Below, piece after piece: positions 8,569 through 17,705 of a stretch of DNA of 45,872 bases (positions are counted from its first letter, which is position 1; the number at the start of each line of letters is the position of its first letter). This DNA comes from an uncultured Lachnospiraceae bacterium. GTDB taxonomy: Bacteria; Bacillota; Clostridia; Lachnospirales; Lachnospiraceae. The DNA is taken from NCBI GenBank assembly GCA_947174015.1, contig CAMWHJ010000022.1, positions 1 to 45,872 on the forward strand, written 5' to 3'. A program made the translations under genes and the position numbers. The notes under the pieces were generated by a model, which had not been told where the DNA came from, did no database searches, and saw only the letters and a program-made list of their open reading frames with translations.

Positions 8569-9363
8569 TTACTCTTTCGGGAAAGAGCCTATCTCTTCCC
8601 TCACCTGTCTTTGGTATGGCAAATCAATCTCTCCATAGATAATTCCATTGCCGCCGGAAGCATCTGCAATCACATCCCCCCAAGGATTCACGATTCTGGA
8701 ATGTCCAAAGGGATAGCTGCCTTTGATCTCTCCGTAAGCATTACAGGCGGCAAAATAGGTAAGATTATATAATGCTGTTGCCTTGGTGAGAGTGTCCCAA
8801 TGATTTAACCTTGGAGGCAGAATCCTGCCCACAGGCCAGCAGGCACACATACAGATCAGGTCTGCTCCCTTCTTTGCCAAGGCTCTCGCCTGCTCCGGGA
8901 AACGCATGTCATAACATATCATCAAGCCGATTTTCCCAAATTCGGTATCTATCAACACAAGTTCTTCGCCCGGCTTCACTACATCAGATTCTTTGGCACC
9001 TGCCACATCTGCCAAATGTATTTTTCGATATGCCCCCAGCAGTTTGCTGGTTTTATCAAATAAAGGCATGGTGTTGTAGATTCTTCCATCCTCTGCCTGC
9101 TGTGCAAAGCTGCCCGGAAGAAGATAGACACCATAATCTTTTGCCAACTGCCCCATGGCTTTCATATAAGCTCCCTCCATGGTTTCTGCATATTCATAGG
9201 CAGTTTCTTTTTGTGTAAATTCTCCATAATTATATTCTGGAAACATCACTAAGTCTACACCTTTTTGCATGGTAAGCACTTTTTTTAACATTTCTTCTGT
9301 TTCTATGATGTTCCTTTCCTTTTGCCCCGGATAAGTTGTCCGCTGACATAGTGCTATTTTCAT
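8569..9363 (-). CDS. Carbon-nitrogen hydrolase (nitrilase superfamily)
   Basis: A 264-residue amidase-type hydrolase. The catalytic triad is visible as E43 (FPEYN), K114 (YRKIHL) and C150 (MICYDMRFPE). It probably hydrolyses a small amide such as an omega-amide; the substrate is not evident. The start is the ATG at 9363 with AAGGAAG about eight bases upstream, rather than the GTG at 9384. It follows a terminator that separates it from the GGDEF-EAL gene and leads into DUF2156-trkH-trkA. Confidence 0.82.
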   Translation of the reverse strand: MKIALCQRTTYPGQKERNIIETEEMLKKVLTMQKGVDLVMFPEYNYGEFTQKETAYEYAETMEGAYMKAMGQLAKDYGVYLLPGSFAQQAEDGRIYNTMPLFDKTSKLLGAYRKIHLADVAGAKESDVVKPGEELVLIDTEFGKIGLMICYDMRFPEQARALAKKGADLICMCACWPVGRILPPRLNHWDTLTKATALYNLTYFAACNAYGEIKGSYPFGHSRIVNPWGDVIADASGGNGIIYGEIDLPYQRQVREEIGSFPKE

Positions 9364-9387
9364 ACCCTGCACTTCCTTCTTCACAAG

Positions 9388-9415
9388 AAAAGGTCAAAAA
9401 TGCTTTTGACCTTTT
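9388..9415 (-). terminator. Rho-independent terminator after the GGDEF-EAL gene
   Basis: A 12-bp perfect stem (AAAAGGTCAAAA/TTTTGACCTTTT, loop GCAT on the minus strand) whose 3' arm ends in TTTT followed by CTTG. It lies nine bases past the stop of the GGDEF-EAL gene. The stem is A/T symmetric, so it could work in both directions. Confidence 0.8.
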
Positions 9416-9423
9416 CCCAAACA

Positions 9424-11553
9424 TTATTTTTGGATATAATACTTCTTCTCAAATTCTTCTGTGGATATGGGTCTGCTGTAATAGTAGCCCTGAATGGTAT
9501 TGCAATTCATCTTTCGCAGCACCATAAGCTGTTCCTCCGTCTCCACACCTTCTGCCACAATTCGATAACCAAACCGATTGCAGGTGTCCATCATGGATTC
9601 ACACAAAATCTTCATATTATTATCTACCGCAATCATGTCTATCATACTCTTATCAAATTTTACCTCCTGAAACGGAAGGGAGGTTAAGAGGGACACACAG
9701 GAGTAACGGGAACAAAAGTCGTCCAAAGAAATACCGATGCCTTTTTTGATCAAATCACTTCCGATACTGACAAAAGCATCCCGATCCAAATCTCCCTCAG
9801 TTTCTGTAATTTCAACTAAGATGTATTCATATGGAATATTGTAATTTTTCACAATATCCATAATCTTGTTTACCACATCTTTTTCCTTGATGGTACTTCT
9901 GGAAAAATTCACAGAGATGGGAACCACCTTTTTCCCCTGCCTTATCCAGTTTGCCAGGGTAGCACAGGCTTGTTCCAACACAAAATAATCAATGTAGCAG
10001 ATAAGCCCCTCTTTCTCCAACAAAGGCACAAACTTTCCGGGAGGCAGTATACCATGCTGTTCACTTTTGTAGCGGATCAGTGCTTCCATGCCCACCAGTT
10101 CTTCTTTTCTTGCATCAATCTTCGGCTGAAAATAAATAATAAAGTGCCCCTGCTGCATTTCATCCAACAGATTTTTTAATATCTTATCATCATTATATTT
10201 GGATGATTTATGATAACGCTCATAATAATGGCGTTTGCTGATAATCATGTGCTGAGTTGCACTATGTACTAAAGATGTCAGGTCTGCCTCTTCTGCATCC
10301 TCAATCCACACATCTCCAAAGGAAGCACCCCGATACAATACCTTTTCCGACTCTTTCTCTGCTTCTACAATGCACTGATGAAATTCCTCATAGGTCATAT
10401 CCATGCCCAACACCACAAATTCATCTCCATCCAGCCTAAAGATCTGCATATCTTTAAAACGTTCCATGAGAAAATCTGTGAAACTGATCAACGCATTATC
10501 ACCATATTCTCTGCCAAAATCCCGATTCATATCCCTAAGGCCATTAATATTGGCAACTGCCACACCTAAACTGCCCTGAAAAAAACGTAATACCTGCTGG
10601 GAAAAAATCCTCATGCCATTCTGATTTCTCTGACCGGTTAAAGTATCATGATACAAACTAAATTCCTTTTCTAAACGGAATTTATAACGGAACATGCACT
10701 CCTCCACAAACAGTGTCATCATCTTCAAAAGGGAATAATTTTGAAGAGTCACCCGAGGATTATCCACACCCACAAATCCCTTTAACATTCCCTCCTGCAG
10801 ATAGGGAATGGAATAAATGGAGTGTACACCATTCTCAAACTGATATTTGTACTCTTCTGCCGCAGTGTTGCGGATTTCCTCAATATCACGAATCAATACT
10901 GCCATATTTTTTTCATAAACCCTCTGCTGAATCTTCATGGATTTTTCGGCTATCAGTCCCGGTGTCTTGTGCTTTGGCACACCTTCTCTGCACCATTCAT
11001 AGCTGTAACTGTATTTCCTCGCTTCATTGTTCAACTCGATGATATAAGCTCTGTCTGCCGAATAAAATTCACCAATCAATTTCACAATGTAGTTCATGGT
11101 AGCATCATTATCTGCAGCAGCCTCATGACCTGTAAGGGTATTGATAAAATTATACAGTGTATTTTCTATATGGATCTTATCTGCAAGAGTGCGTTCCATA
11201 TTTTCCATATTATTAATTCCCACCAAAACACGGAGCACACACTTTCGCTGATCCCATTGCACCAGCTTCTCTCTTACCACAAAATTTACATTAACCTTAT
11301 CATTGTAGTATTCATAAGTATAGTATTTATTACCGGTAAGATTCTGAAAGGATGCATTCCAGCAATGGTTTCCCACCGCCTCCGGAGATTGTCCTACAAT
11401 ATCATCACCCACATCAAAAACTCTTTTGCCTGCTTCATTCATGTATATTATAATCCCTTGCCGGATATCAATAATATATGCTGCATCCTGTGATTCTTCC
11501 AGCAGCCACTGTATTTCTGGCAGATATATGTCCATCATTTCTTTCCTCTCCAT
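9424..11553 (-). CDS. PAS/GAF-like sensor with degenerate GGDEF and intact EAL (probable cyclic-di-GMP phosphodiesterase)
   Basis: A 709-residue cytoplasmic protein. Residues of about 10-115 look like a PAS domain, 130-290 like a GAF domain, and 300-430 are a GGDEF domain reading RLDGDEF (373-379), so the first catalytic Gly is Asp. The EAL domain spans about 465-705. EAL residues expected for activity are present: E490, N548, E580, D610-D611, K631, E667 and E670. This predicts hydrolysis of cyclic-di-GMP, with the GGDEF domain perhaps as a GTP-sensing or structural part. Two possible ATGs (11553 or MMDI 15 bases later) both have purine-rich sites. It follows DUF1622 by 18 bp. Confidence 0.88.
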   Translation of the reverse strand: MERKEMMDIYLPEIQWLLEESQDAAYIIDIRQGIIIYMNEAGKRVFDVGDDIVGQSPEAVGNHCWNASFQNLTGNKYYTYEYYNDKVNVNFVVREKLVQWDQRKCVLRVLVGINNMENMERTLADKIHIENTLYNFINTLTGHEAAADNDATMNYIVKLIGEFYSADRAYIIELNNEARKYSYSYEWCREGVPKHKTPGLIAEKSMKIQQRVYEKNMAVLIRDIEEIRNTAAEEYKYQFENGVHSIYSIPYLQEGMLKGFVGVDNPRVTLQNYSLLKMMTLFVEECMFRYKFRLEKEFSLYHDTLTGQRNQNGMRIFSQQVLRFFQGSLGVAVANINGLRDMNRDFGREYGDNALISFTDFLMERFKDMQIFRLDGDEFVVLGMDMTYEEFHQCIVEAEKESEKVLYRGASFGDVWIEDAEEADLTSLVHSATQHMIISKRHYYERYHKSSKYNDDKILKNLLDEMQQGHFIIYFQPKIDARKEELVGMEALIRYKSEQHGILPPGKFVPLLEKEGLICYIDYFVLEQACATLANWIRQGKKVVPISVNFSRSTIKEKDVVNKIMDIVKNYNIPYEYILVEITETEGDLDRDAFVSIGSDLIKKGIGISLDDFCSRYSCVSLLTSLPFQEVKFDKSMIDMIAVDNNMKILCESMMDTCNRFGYRIVAEGVETEEQLMVLRKMNCNTIQGYYYSRPISTEEFEKKYYIQK

Positions 11554-11571
11554 TTCTTGCTCCCCTCCTTT

Positions 11572-11898
11572 CTACTTTCCCTCTTCTTCCTGTTTGATTT
11601 CCCAATGAATCAGGAATGTCAGTGCTGCCCTGAGAATAATAATTCCTGCAACCGTAGCAATTTCAGACCATTCTCTCACCACAACCGTTCTGAGAATTTC
11701 ACTTCCCATCTTAAATTCCAATCCCATGGCAAGTCCTTTTGCCAATACCAATTTCGTCTCCGGGGAACGTCTCACATAATTGTAACAGCCTCGAATACCT
11801 GAAACCACAATAATAATCACTCCAATATATTCAAATATCAAAATTGCAATTTCTACCAACCCATTCAAGACATGATCCAATAACTCTATAACTTCCAT
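11572..11898 (-). CDS. DUF1622 small membrane protein
   Basis: A 108-residue protein with two to three hydrophobic helices: about 14-38 with a GVIIIVVSGI core, a shorter middle segment, and 80-98. The block GLEFKMGSEILRTVVVREWSEI is diagnostic of DUF1622. Function is unknown. It has AAGGAGG seven bases before the ATG and is followed after 18 bp by the GGDEF-EAL gene. Confidence 0.85.
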   Translation of the reverse strand: MEVIELLDHVLNGLVEIAILIFEYIGVIIIVVSGIRGCYNYVRRSPETKLVLAKGLAMGLEFKMGSEILRTVVVREWSEIATVAGIIILRAALTFLIHWEIKQEEEGK

Positions 11899-11966
11899 AT
11901 GCTAACCTCCTTCCATGACTAAAATGGTATGAATATTCTTAAATATTATCCCTTATTTTTTTTTGA

Positions 11967-13178
11967 CTATTCTTTTTTATAAAAAGCTTCTGCCGCTTTT
12001 GCTGCCCTTTTGCCAAAATCACTTTGGTACACAATGATATTTAGCAGCATACCATTCAAATACGGTCTAACCACTTGGGCAATCTTTTCAAAAATGCGTT
12101 CTCTCTGTTCCATATCAGAGATATCCACAATCAGAAGATAATTCAATGCCTGATTCTGTTTCATCAAGCGAAGCCAAGCCTTTTGTACCGCAGATTCCTC
12201 CTCTAATACTTTGGTAACTGCCTTTGCCATATCCACTGGAAATTCTGCCGCATCCACCACATAATCAGCATCTTTTGCATGATACCGCTGCGTAGTCATA
12301 CCCTGAACTAAAAGCTCCTTTTTTTGCTTTAGATGCTTTATCAGCTCCTTTTCTACCACCATATTTTCAGAAAACGGATTGACTACGATGCCGCTGGTCT
12401 CTTCATTCTGGAGAACCATAGACACATAATCATCAAAGGACAATAAAATTGTCTTGGCATCCCTCATCTCTTCCCATTTTACCAGTTCCTGCATATCGGT
12501 AAAAGCAGGATAGTACTTGCTTCCTGCCGGTGCCGTCAGCAATGGCAGCTGCATGGTAGTTCCTTCCTGAAACTGTGCTTTTCCCTCCTGATCTATCTCT
12601 GGTTCTTTTGATAACAGCATGGCAGCAATAAATCTGGCATTCATGGCAAATTCCTCATAAATCAGATTCATCAATTCTTCTGTGGGACCTGCGGCTGCCT
12701 GCCCCATCAAACCCTTGATTCTTGGATTGGTAATAGACTGTTTCAAATCAGTAGTATTTGGTAATTGGTTGGTAATAATATCCCCCATCTGAATCTGCTT
12801 TGGCTCAATTCCTGACAAAGTAACAGCGATGGGTGCTCCTGCCGGTGCTTCCTTCATTTTGCCCACCTTTGGGTTATCAATTATCATAATCTTGGATTCT
12901 AAAACCTGATTTCCACGTTTCATCACAAATACCGAATCCTGTTCTCTGGCTTTCGCACCTCTTAGGATTCCTGCTGCAATCACCTCTTGCTTTTTTGATG
13001 CAAAGATCTGCTCCACCATGAGAGTATAATATTCCCCTTCCTCTTTTTCCTGCTGGGGGGAAGCATCTTCCAAGCTGGTATTTTCTGACTGGCTGCATTC
13101 TTCCTTCTTGCCCTGCTCTGCCGGGAATTCATTTTCTGTTTTTTTGTTTCTGCTAAAAATCTGGTTAAAAAATCCCAT
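11967..13178 (-). CDS. SseB-domain protein with N-terminal beta-barrel-like extension
   Basis: A 403-residue soluble protein. Residues 1-50 are charged and low-complexity. Residues of about 50-140 resemble an EF-Tu domain-2-like barrel (VEQIF...IAAGILRG, then IEPKQIQMGD). The rest looks like SseB: an N-terminal part with YYPAFTDMQELVKW at about 227-240, and a C-terminal helical/beta part. SseB is named for serine sensitivity in E. coli; its molecular role is unclear. It lies 33 bp after the LacI-type GGDEF gene. Confidence 0.7.
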   Translation of the reverse strand: MGFFNQIFSRNKKTENEFPAEQGKKEECSQSENTSLEDASPQQEKEEGEYYTLMVEQIFASKKQEVIAAGILRGAKAREQDSVFVMKRGNQVLESKIMIIDNPKVGKMKEAPAGAPIAVTLSGIEPKQIQMGDIITNQLPNTTDLKQSITNPRIKGLMGQAAAGPTEELMNLIYEEFAMNARFIAAMLLSKEPEIDQEGKAQFQEGTTMQLPLLTAPAGSKYYPAFTDMQELVKWEEMRDAKTILLSFDDYVSMVLQNEETSGIVVNPFSENMVVEKELIKHLKQKKELLVQGMTTQRYHAKDADYVVDAAEFPVDMAKAVTKVLEEESAVQKAWLRLMKQNQALNYLLIVDISDMEQRERIFEKIAQVVRPYLNGMLLNIIVYQSDFGKRAAKAAEAFYKKE

Positions 13179-13211
13179 AAAGTTTTTTCCTCTTTTCTTG
13201 TCTTTTTCCTA

Positions 13212-15536
13212 TCATTCCACATTCTTGTGAACGTTTTTCCGCTTCTTTGCCTTACTTTCATAAAGCATCAGATCTGCCGCTGACAGCATTTGATTCAATT
13301 CCAGTTCTTCACTCCAGCGGAAAACTGCATAACCTATGGATACCTCAACATAATATGGCTTATCGGAATCCTGATTAAACATCTTACTGTGGAGAATAAT
13401 TCTGTCCCGAATTTCTTTACCCATATTTTCATCTTTAATCACCGCAAGAGCAGCAAATTCATCTCCCCCGATTCGTCCAATCACATCCGAACTTCGAAGG
13501 CTTTCCTTCAAGTATATTCCTGCCTGCCGAATGGCAAAATCACCTTCCTGATGACCAAATTCATCATTGATCTGCTTTAAATGATCTAAGTCCGCATAAA
13601 TACAAAGCAGAAAAGCATTTTTGGCATTTGCCAATAATACCATGGCATTTTCCAAAAATCCTCTGCGGTTATAAAGTTTCGTGAGCTCATCCTTCTCGGA
13701 AATCATATTCAAAATATCATTCTTATTTTTCAAAGCTGTCATGGCGGTTTCTAACTCTGCCTGAATCCTGCGCTGATTCTTGGTCAATTCGATGAACTGA
13801 AAGGCACTCCCGATATGGAGACTGACGCTGTACATACTGGTAATATTGTCTGAAGTCATTTCACAAGTCAGGATACCATATACCCTCTTTCCAGCAAACA
13901 AAGTATAGGTTGCCATATTACTACAGCTATCCCATAAAATAATATCAACAAATCCATTCTCTTGATTCAGCTTAACCTCACTCTCCAACTTGCAAATAAC
14001 TCCATTCACAATCTTTGCGACCAAAGTAAGTTCCTTTGGACACTTCCATTGGCTGATGGAATCATTTATCTGAGGCTGAGGCAGTAAAAATAAATACGCA
14101 TTATTTATCTGCATAAAGCGAAGCCGCTCCATCAGGCACTCATATAATTGAGCATTATCATCAATATTTGCAATCATATCTCTCGTAACAAAAGGGGTAG
14201 TCCAGATATTTCTCTGCAGCGTGTCAATTCTGTTGCTTGTTTCGATCAGCGTAATATTTTGTATATAATCTATGACATGATGCAGCAATGCTGCAATTTG
14301 CTCCTGACGTCCACCTTGATTTCCCAACATGATAATATTTGTAATTTGTCTGCAAAATTCTGTCACAAAATCATTGACTGCGATTTTCTTGGAATTAATC
14401 AGTGTGTGCATGGATACATCAATAAATTCCACATCATACTCCTGTGTCTTCTCCGACAAATATACCTGTGCAATGTGATACATAACCCGATATACAATCT
14501 GGTGAATACTGTTATCCTCCTCAATATCGATTTTATATAAATATACCTTTTGCAGAATTTCTTCACTACATCTTTTGGCAATCTCATCATAAGTAGAAGT
14601 ATGAGAAATATCCTGATATTCTTCTCCGATTTTCATTTCACTGCCACAGGATTCCCGATGCTTAAAATATACCGGAACCTTTACGGATTCCCTGTTATTG
14701 TTCTTGTATAGATCCACTGCTTTTTTCATGGCAACATAGCCCAGATCATAGGAATTCTGCTCCACTGTTGTAAGAGAAGGAAAGGCAGATCTTGCCTCTG
14801 GAATATCATCAAAACCAGTAATTGCCACATCCACTCCCGGCTGCAGCCCTCTGCTCCGGCATTCCTCATAACCCGATAATGCCATTGTATCATTGGCACA
14901 AACCACGCCGTCAATATCCGGATAGGTGTCCAATATTTTACCAAACAACGTGGCTGCATTGGCAGAGTAATCCCCATACTGTACCATGTCCTCCAAAATC
15001 TCTAATCCGTTCTCCTCCATCACTCGGTAATAAGCTTCCAGACGTTCCTTTGCATCTTTGTTATTTTCCTTTGGACCGCCTAAATAGGCAATTTTCTTAC
15101 ATCCATGCATGTGTATTAAATGATCAATACATTTTTCAATTCCATCATAATTATCGGAAATCACACTGGTTAAGTTTTCATATTCGTCACCCACAATAAT
15201 TAAGGGTATCCATAAATCCTCAAATCGTGCAAAAAATTCTTCTTTGCTTTCTCCCATATATAAATAAAAAGTAGAATATACTACAATGATCACATCCAAT
15301 TTTCCCAGTTTGGCATAATCAAAAACGGCATTAAACTGAAACAGGTACTTCTGCTCCTTGTTGCCTCCCTCATAGTAATATAACTCGTCAAAACAATTCG
15401 CATGTGCCCCCATGAACACCAAAGTCTGTACATCCTCTTCTTTCGCTCTATGTACCAGACCGTTTAATAAATCATCTGCATGACGGGCACAAATGTTTCC
15501 AATCAAAATTCCAACAGTAATTTTTTTATTCTTCAT
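13212..15536 (-). CDS. LacI-type ligand-binding domain fused to an active-looking GGDEF (diguanylate cyclase)
   Basis: A 774-residue protein without signal peptide or membrane segments. Residues of about 5-300 form a type 1 periplasmic-binding-protein fold as in the sensor half of LacI regulators (HMHGCKKIAYLGG, VVCANDTMALSGY, VAITGFDDIPEA), but without a helix-turn-helix. The middle (about 310-610) is helical and GAF-like. The GGDEF domain at about 610-774 has RIGGDEF (688-694), and R681-SSD684 five residues before GGDEF is a complete inhibitory site. This predicts cytoplasmic ligand sensing coupled to cyclic-di-GMP synthesis with product inhibition. Confidence 0.87.
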   Translation of the reverse strand: MKNKKITVGILIGNICARHADDLLNGLVHRAKEEDVQTLVFMGAHANCFDELYYYEGGNKEQKYLFQFNAVFDYAKLGKLDVIIVVYSTFYLYMGESKEEFFARFEDLWIPLIIVGDEYENLTSVISDNYDGIEKCIDHLIHMHGCKKIAYLGGPKENNKDAKERLEAYYRVMEENGLEILEDMVQYGDYSANAATLFGKILDTYPDIDGVVCANDTMALSGYEECRSRGLQPGVDVAITGFDDIPEARSAFPSLTTVEQNSYDLGYVAMKKAVDLYKNNNRESVKVPVYFKHRESCGSEMKIGEEYQDISHTSTYDEIAKRCSEEILQKVYLYKIDIEEDNSIHQIVYRVMYHIAQVYLSEKTQEYDVEFIDVSMHTLINSKKIAVNDFVTEFCRQITNIIMLGNQGGRQEQIAALLHHVIDYIQNITLIETSNRIDTLQRNIWTTPFVTRDMIANIDDNAQLYECLMERLRFMQINNAYLFLLPQPQINDSISQWKCPKELTLVAKIVNGVICKLESEVKLNQENGFVDIILWDSCSNMATYTLFAGKRVYGILTCEMTSDNITSMYSVSLHIGSAFQFIELTKNQRRIQAELETAMTALKNKNDILNMISEKDELTKLYNRRGFLENAMVLLANAKNAFLLCIYADLDHLKQINDEFGHQEGDFAIRQAGIYLKESLRSSDVIGRIGGDEFAALAVIKDENMGKEIRDRIILHSKMFNQDSDKPYYVEVSIGYAVFRWSEELELNQMLSAADLMLYESKAKKRKNVHKNVE

Positions 15537-15604
15537 TAATATTATGTCCTCCTGACTATTGGCTTTATTTCGAAAACTCTTATCCTATCATATATTTCTC
15601 TCCT

Positions 15605-15633
15605 ATTTTAACATACATTCGACAATTTAACAA
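15605..15633 (-). promoter_or_regulatory. Sigma-A promoter upstream of the LacI-GGDEF gene
   Basis: TTGTTA, 17-bp spacer, TAAAAT on the minus strand, about 70 bp before the ATG at 15536. It probably drives the LacI-GGDEF/SseB/DUF1622/GGDEF-EAL run. Confidence 0.65.
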
Positions 15634-15685
15634 ATATATATAAGATTTTTTAGATTTTTTTGTATTTTTGCCAAAAGATTCTTTT

Positions 15686-16189
15686 CTATGTATATTTCAA
15701 ATTTTCTTCCCATGGTTGATTATCTACAAAACATTCCTGCAATATGTCCCCATGATAAACTAATTTCATGGTAAAAAAATCCTGACGTTCTTCCAATAGT
15801 CGAAAGAAGATTTTATCGCCTTCCCAAAGATTCAGTTCTTCTAACCTGTCCTTTGGCACCCAAACCAATTCCCCTTCTTCGCATTCCTTCAATTCTCCCT
15901 GAAATTTGTCCGCCGTATACAGACACATATATTCCGTATTCCACCCTTCACATACAAAGGTAATAAGACCTCGGAATTTCCACGACTGCAGTGTCAGTCC
16001 CGTTTCCTCCTTTACTTCCCGAAGCAGACATTCCTCCGGACTTTCCTTGTCTTCAAAATGTCCTCCTACACCAATCCATTTATCTTTATTCACATCCACC
16101 TGTTTTTTCACCCTGTGCAGCATAAGATATTTATTGTCCTGTTCAATATAGCACAGAGTGGTTAAGGGACTTTTTGTGACTTCTTTCAT
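15686..16189 (-). CDS. Nudix hydrolase (MutT/8-oxo-dGTP diphosphatase-like)
   Basis: A 167-residue enzyme that hydrolyses a nucleoside diphosphate linked to another group. The full Nudix box G-x5-E-x7-R-E-V-x-E-E-x-G-L runs from G43 to L65, with the Mg-binding REVKEETG at 57-64. The N-terminal TLCYIEQDNKYLMLHRVKK strand fits MutT-type members, but the substrate is unknown. It follows the DUF3783 gene by 52 bp and has AGGAGG near the ATG. Confidence 0.85.
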   Translation of the reverse strand: MKEVTKSPLTTLCYIEQDNKYLMLHRVKKQVDVNKDKWIGVGGHFEDKESPEECLLREVKEETGLTLQSWKFRGLITFVCEGWNTEYMCLYTADKFQGELKECEEGELVWVPKDRLEELNLWEGDKIFFRLLEERQDFFTMKLVYHGDILQECFVDNQPWEENLKYT

Positions 16190-16241
16190 ACGTTCCTCCT
16201 GTACCAGATAGTTACTATTCTTTTCCTAAATTCTCCCATTT

Positions 16242-16634
16242 CTATCTTGACTGTCCCATGATAATGGCAGCTCTTTCCTTCACAAGCTCTGCTGTAAGTT
16301 CATACAAACTCCAGTGTACATTCTGAGGAGTAATAATTGCCTTTAAGCCCACTGGCTCAATGCTCTCCGTTCTATACTCTGCCAAGAACTCATCCAGCCT
16401 TTTCTCTGGCATTCCCGAAAACACTAACAGTTCCGGCAGCTGGTAACCCATTGGTGCTTTTTGTGCTGTCCTGACTGCCATTTCTGGAAAACCTGCCAGC
16501 ACTCCCACGCTGCAATTCACATCCCCAGACTTTATTTTTCTGGTCTGCATCTGCAATCTTTTGCAAAGTCCCATGAGCTTTTTCTCTTTTTTGCTGTCTT
16601 TTATATGATACATTACCAGCTCGGTGTGGTTCAT
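16242..16634 (-). CDS. DUF3783 domain protein
   Basis: A 130-residue protein of unknown function. The C-terminal block from about residue 68 (ELLVFSGMPEKRLDEFL, then PVGLKAIITPQN) matches the DUF3783 family. The N-terminal half is a small alpha/beta part. The start is the ATG of MNHTEL, with GGGAGG ten bases upstream. The longer frame reaching 16673 runs into the leader. The repeat copy 3 lies in its 5' leader, and the Nudix gene follows. Confidence 0.75.
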   Translation of the reverse strand: MNHTELVMYHIKDSKKEKKLMGLCKRLQMQTRKIKSGDVNCSVGVLAGFPEMAVRTAQKAPMGYQLPELLVFSGMPEKRLDEFLAEYRTESIEPVGLKAIITPQNVHWSLYELTAELVKERAAIIMGQSR

Positions 16635-16674
16635 GTTATTTTTTCCTCCCATACTTTCATTTTTAATATACATC

Positions 16675-16807
16675 GTAACTATTCAGTACCTTCATAGTTA
16701 CAAGCAAAGAGCCATGTAAACTTGCCTGTGGCAATGGTTCTTTGCCTGCTATATCCACTTTTTCTTATGGTCTGTGCAGTAAATGCACAGACCTGTGGAA
16801 CAATTAC
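16675..16807. repeat. Interspersed hairpin repeat, copy 3
   Basis: The longest copy (133 bp). It starts GTAACTATTCAG and ends GGAACAATTAC, imperfect terminal inverted repeats. Internally it has the small hairpin TTGCC/GGCAA with loop TGT (TAC in copy 2), the block TTTGCCTGCTATATCCAC, and the perfect 10-bp hairpin at 16769-16793. It contains about 30 bp near its left end that copy 2 lacks. It sits in the predicted 5' leader of DUF3783-Nudix. Confidence 0.8.
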
Positions 16808-16876
16808 TATACATCTGCAATTACAGCTCATCTGAGTTCTAAGTCACTCCCCCTTCTCTTACACTTCAATAGCACT

Positions 16877-16905
16877 ATCATACTAGATTTTCTCCAAAGA
16901 TTCAA
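16877..16905 (-). promoter_or_regulatory. Promoter for the DUF3783-Nudix transcript
   Basis: TTGAAT, 17-bp spacer, TATGAT on the minus strand, overlapping the stop of the anti-sigma gene. A transcript from about 16870 would cross repeat copy 3 before reaching the DUF3783 start at 16634, a leader of about 235 nt. Confidence 0.6.
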
Positions 16906-17705
16906 TGAAATTTTTGATTCCTTCTCTCAATTACCGCCAAAATAACATTTGTCACTACCGCTTCCAGAAATAAAAAAACTAAATTTTTATTTCGCATCAA
17001 AATCATATCATCCAGAGTGGAATCCAACCTATGCAGCATGGTACTGTATGACAAAGCCACATGAATTGCCAGCCATGCCAGATTTTGTGTCAACAGCATG
17101 AAACGCTTTCTTTGCCAGCTCCTCACCCACACTGTCACCAGAATCACGATACCGCAAAACAGGCTTAAAAGAACCTGTCCCTGCAAGAACGAACCTACCT
17201 GTTCTGCCTCTAATCCCAGCGGATAGGAATTCTTTCTTACTCCTGCTTCAAAAATCAATTCCACCAGGGGCAGATAACATACTAAGAGAACTGCCAGTAT
17301 TCCCAGTACTTTTTCTGTTTTTCCTCTCTGAGACTGATTGCTTTCTGTGAAAAATCCCATAAAGGATGCTATCATAAGTACAGGCATTTCCAGATAATAC
17401 AGTGGTAAGGGAACCACTCCATAATTGCTTTTGCTGTATATGGCAACAGGAACCAAAATGACCAAAGCAAACACCAATGGCAGCACTGCCCTTATGTTCA
17501 TCTCCCACTGTATTTTTTTCATATAGTTGATTGTTTCTCTTTCTCCCTTTTCCAGACAGTCTGTTTCTGCAATCTGCCTTGTAAATGTTCTGCATTCCTC
17601 ACATTGGTTTAAGTGTTCCTCCACTAACTCCTTCGTTTCTTCGGAACAAATCCCTTCCAAATACCCTGTCAGCAAATCCTTAACCACATTACAACTAATC
17701 TTCAT
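16902..17705 (-). CDS. Membrane anti-sigma factor with zinc-finger domain
   Basis: A 267-residue partner of the ECF sigma factor. The N-terminal cytoplasmic zinc-binding anti-sigma domain has C5, then H31-x3-C35-x2-C38. About six membrane helices follow (near 71-91, 102-118, 133-152, 178-197, 202-220, 241-259). It overlaps the end of the sigma gene by 11 bp, consistent with coupled production. The signal that releases the sigma factor is not evident from sequence. Confidence 0.85.
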   Translation of the reverse strand: MKISCNVVKDLLTGYLEGICSEETKELVEEHLNQCEECRTFTRQIAETDCLEKGERETINYMKKIQWEMNIRAVLPLVFALVILVPVAIYSKSNYGVVPLPLYYLEMPVLMIASFMGFFTESNQSQRGKTEKVLGILAVLLVCYLPLVELIFEAGVRKNSYPLGLEAEQVGSFLQGQVLLSLFCGIVILVTVWVRSWQRKRFMLLTQNLAWLAIHVALSYSTMLHRLDSTLDDMILMRNKNLVFLFLEAVVTNVILAVIERRNQKFH

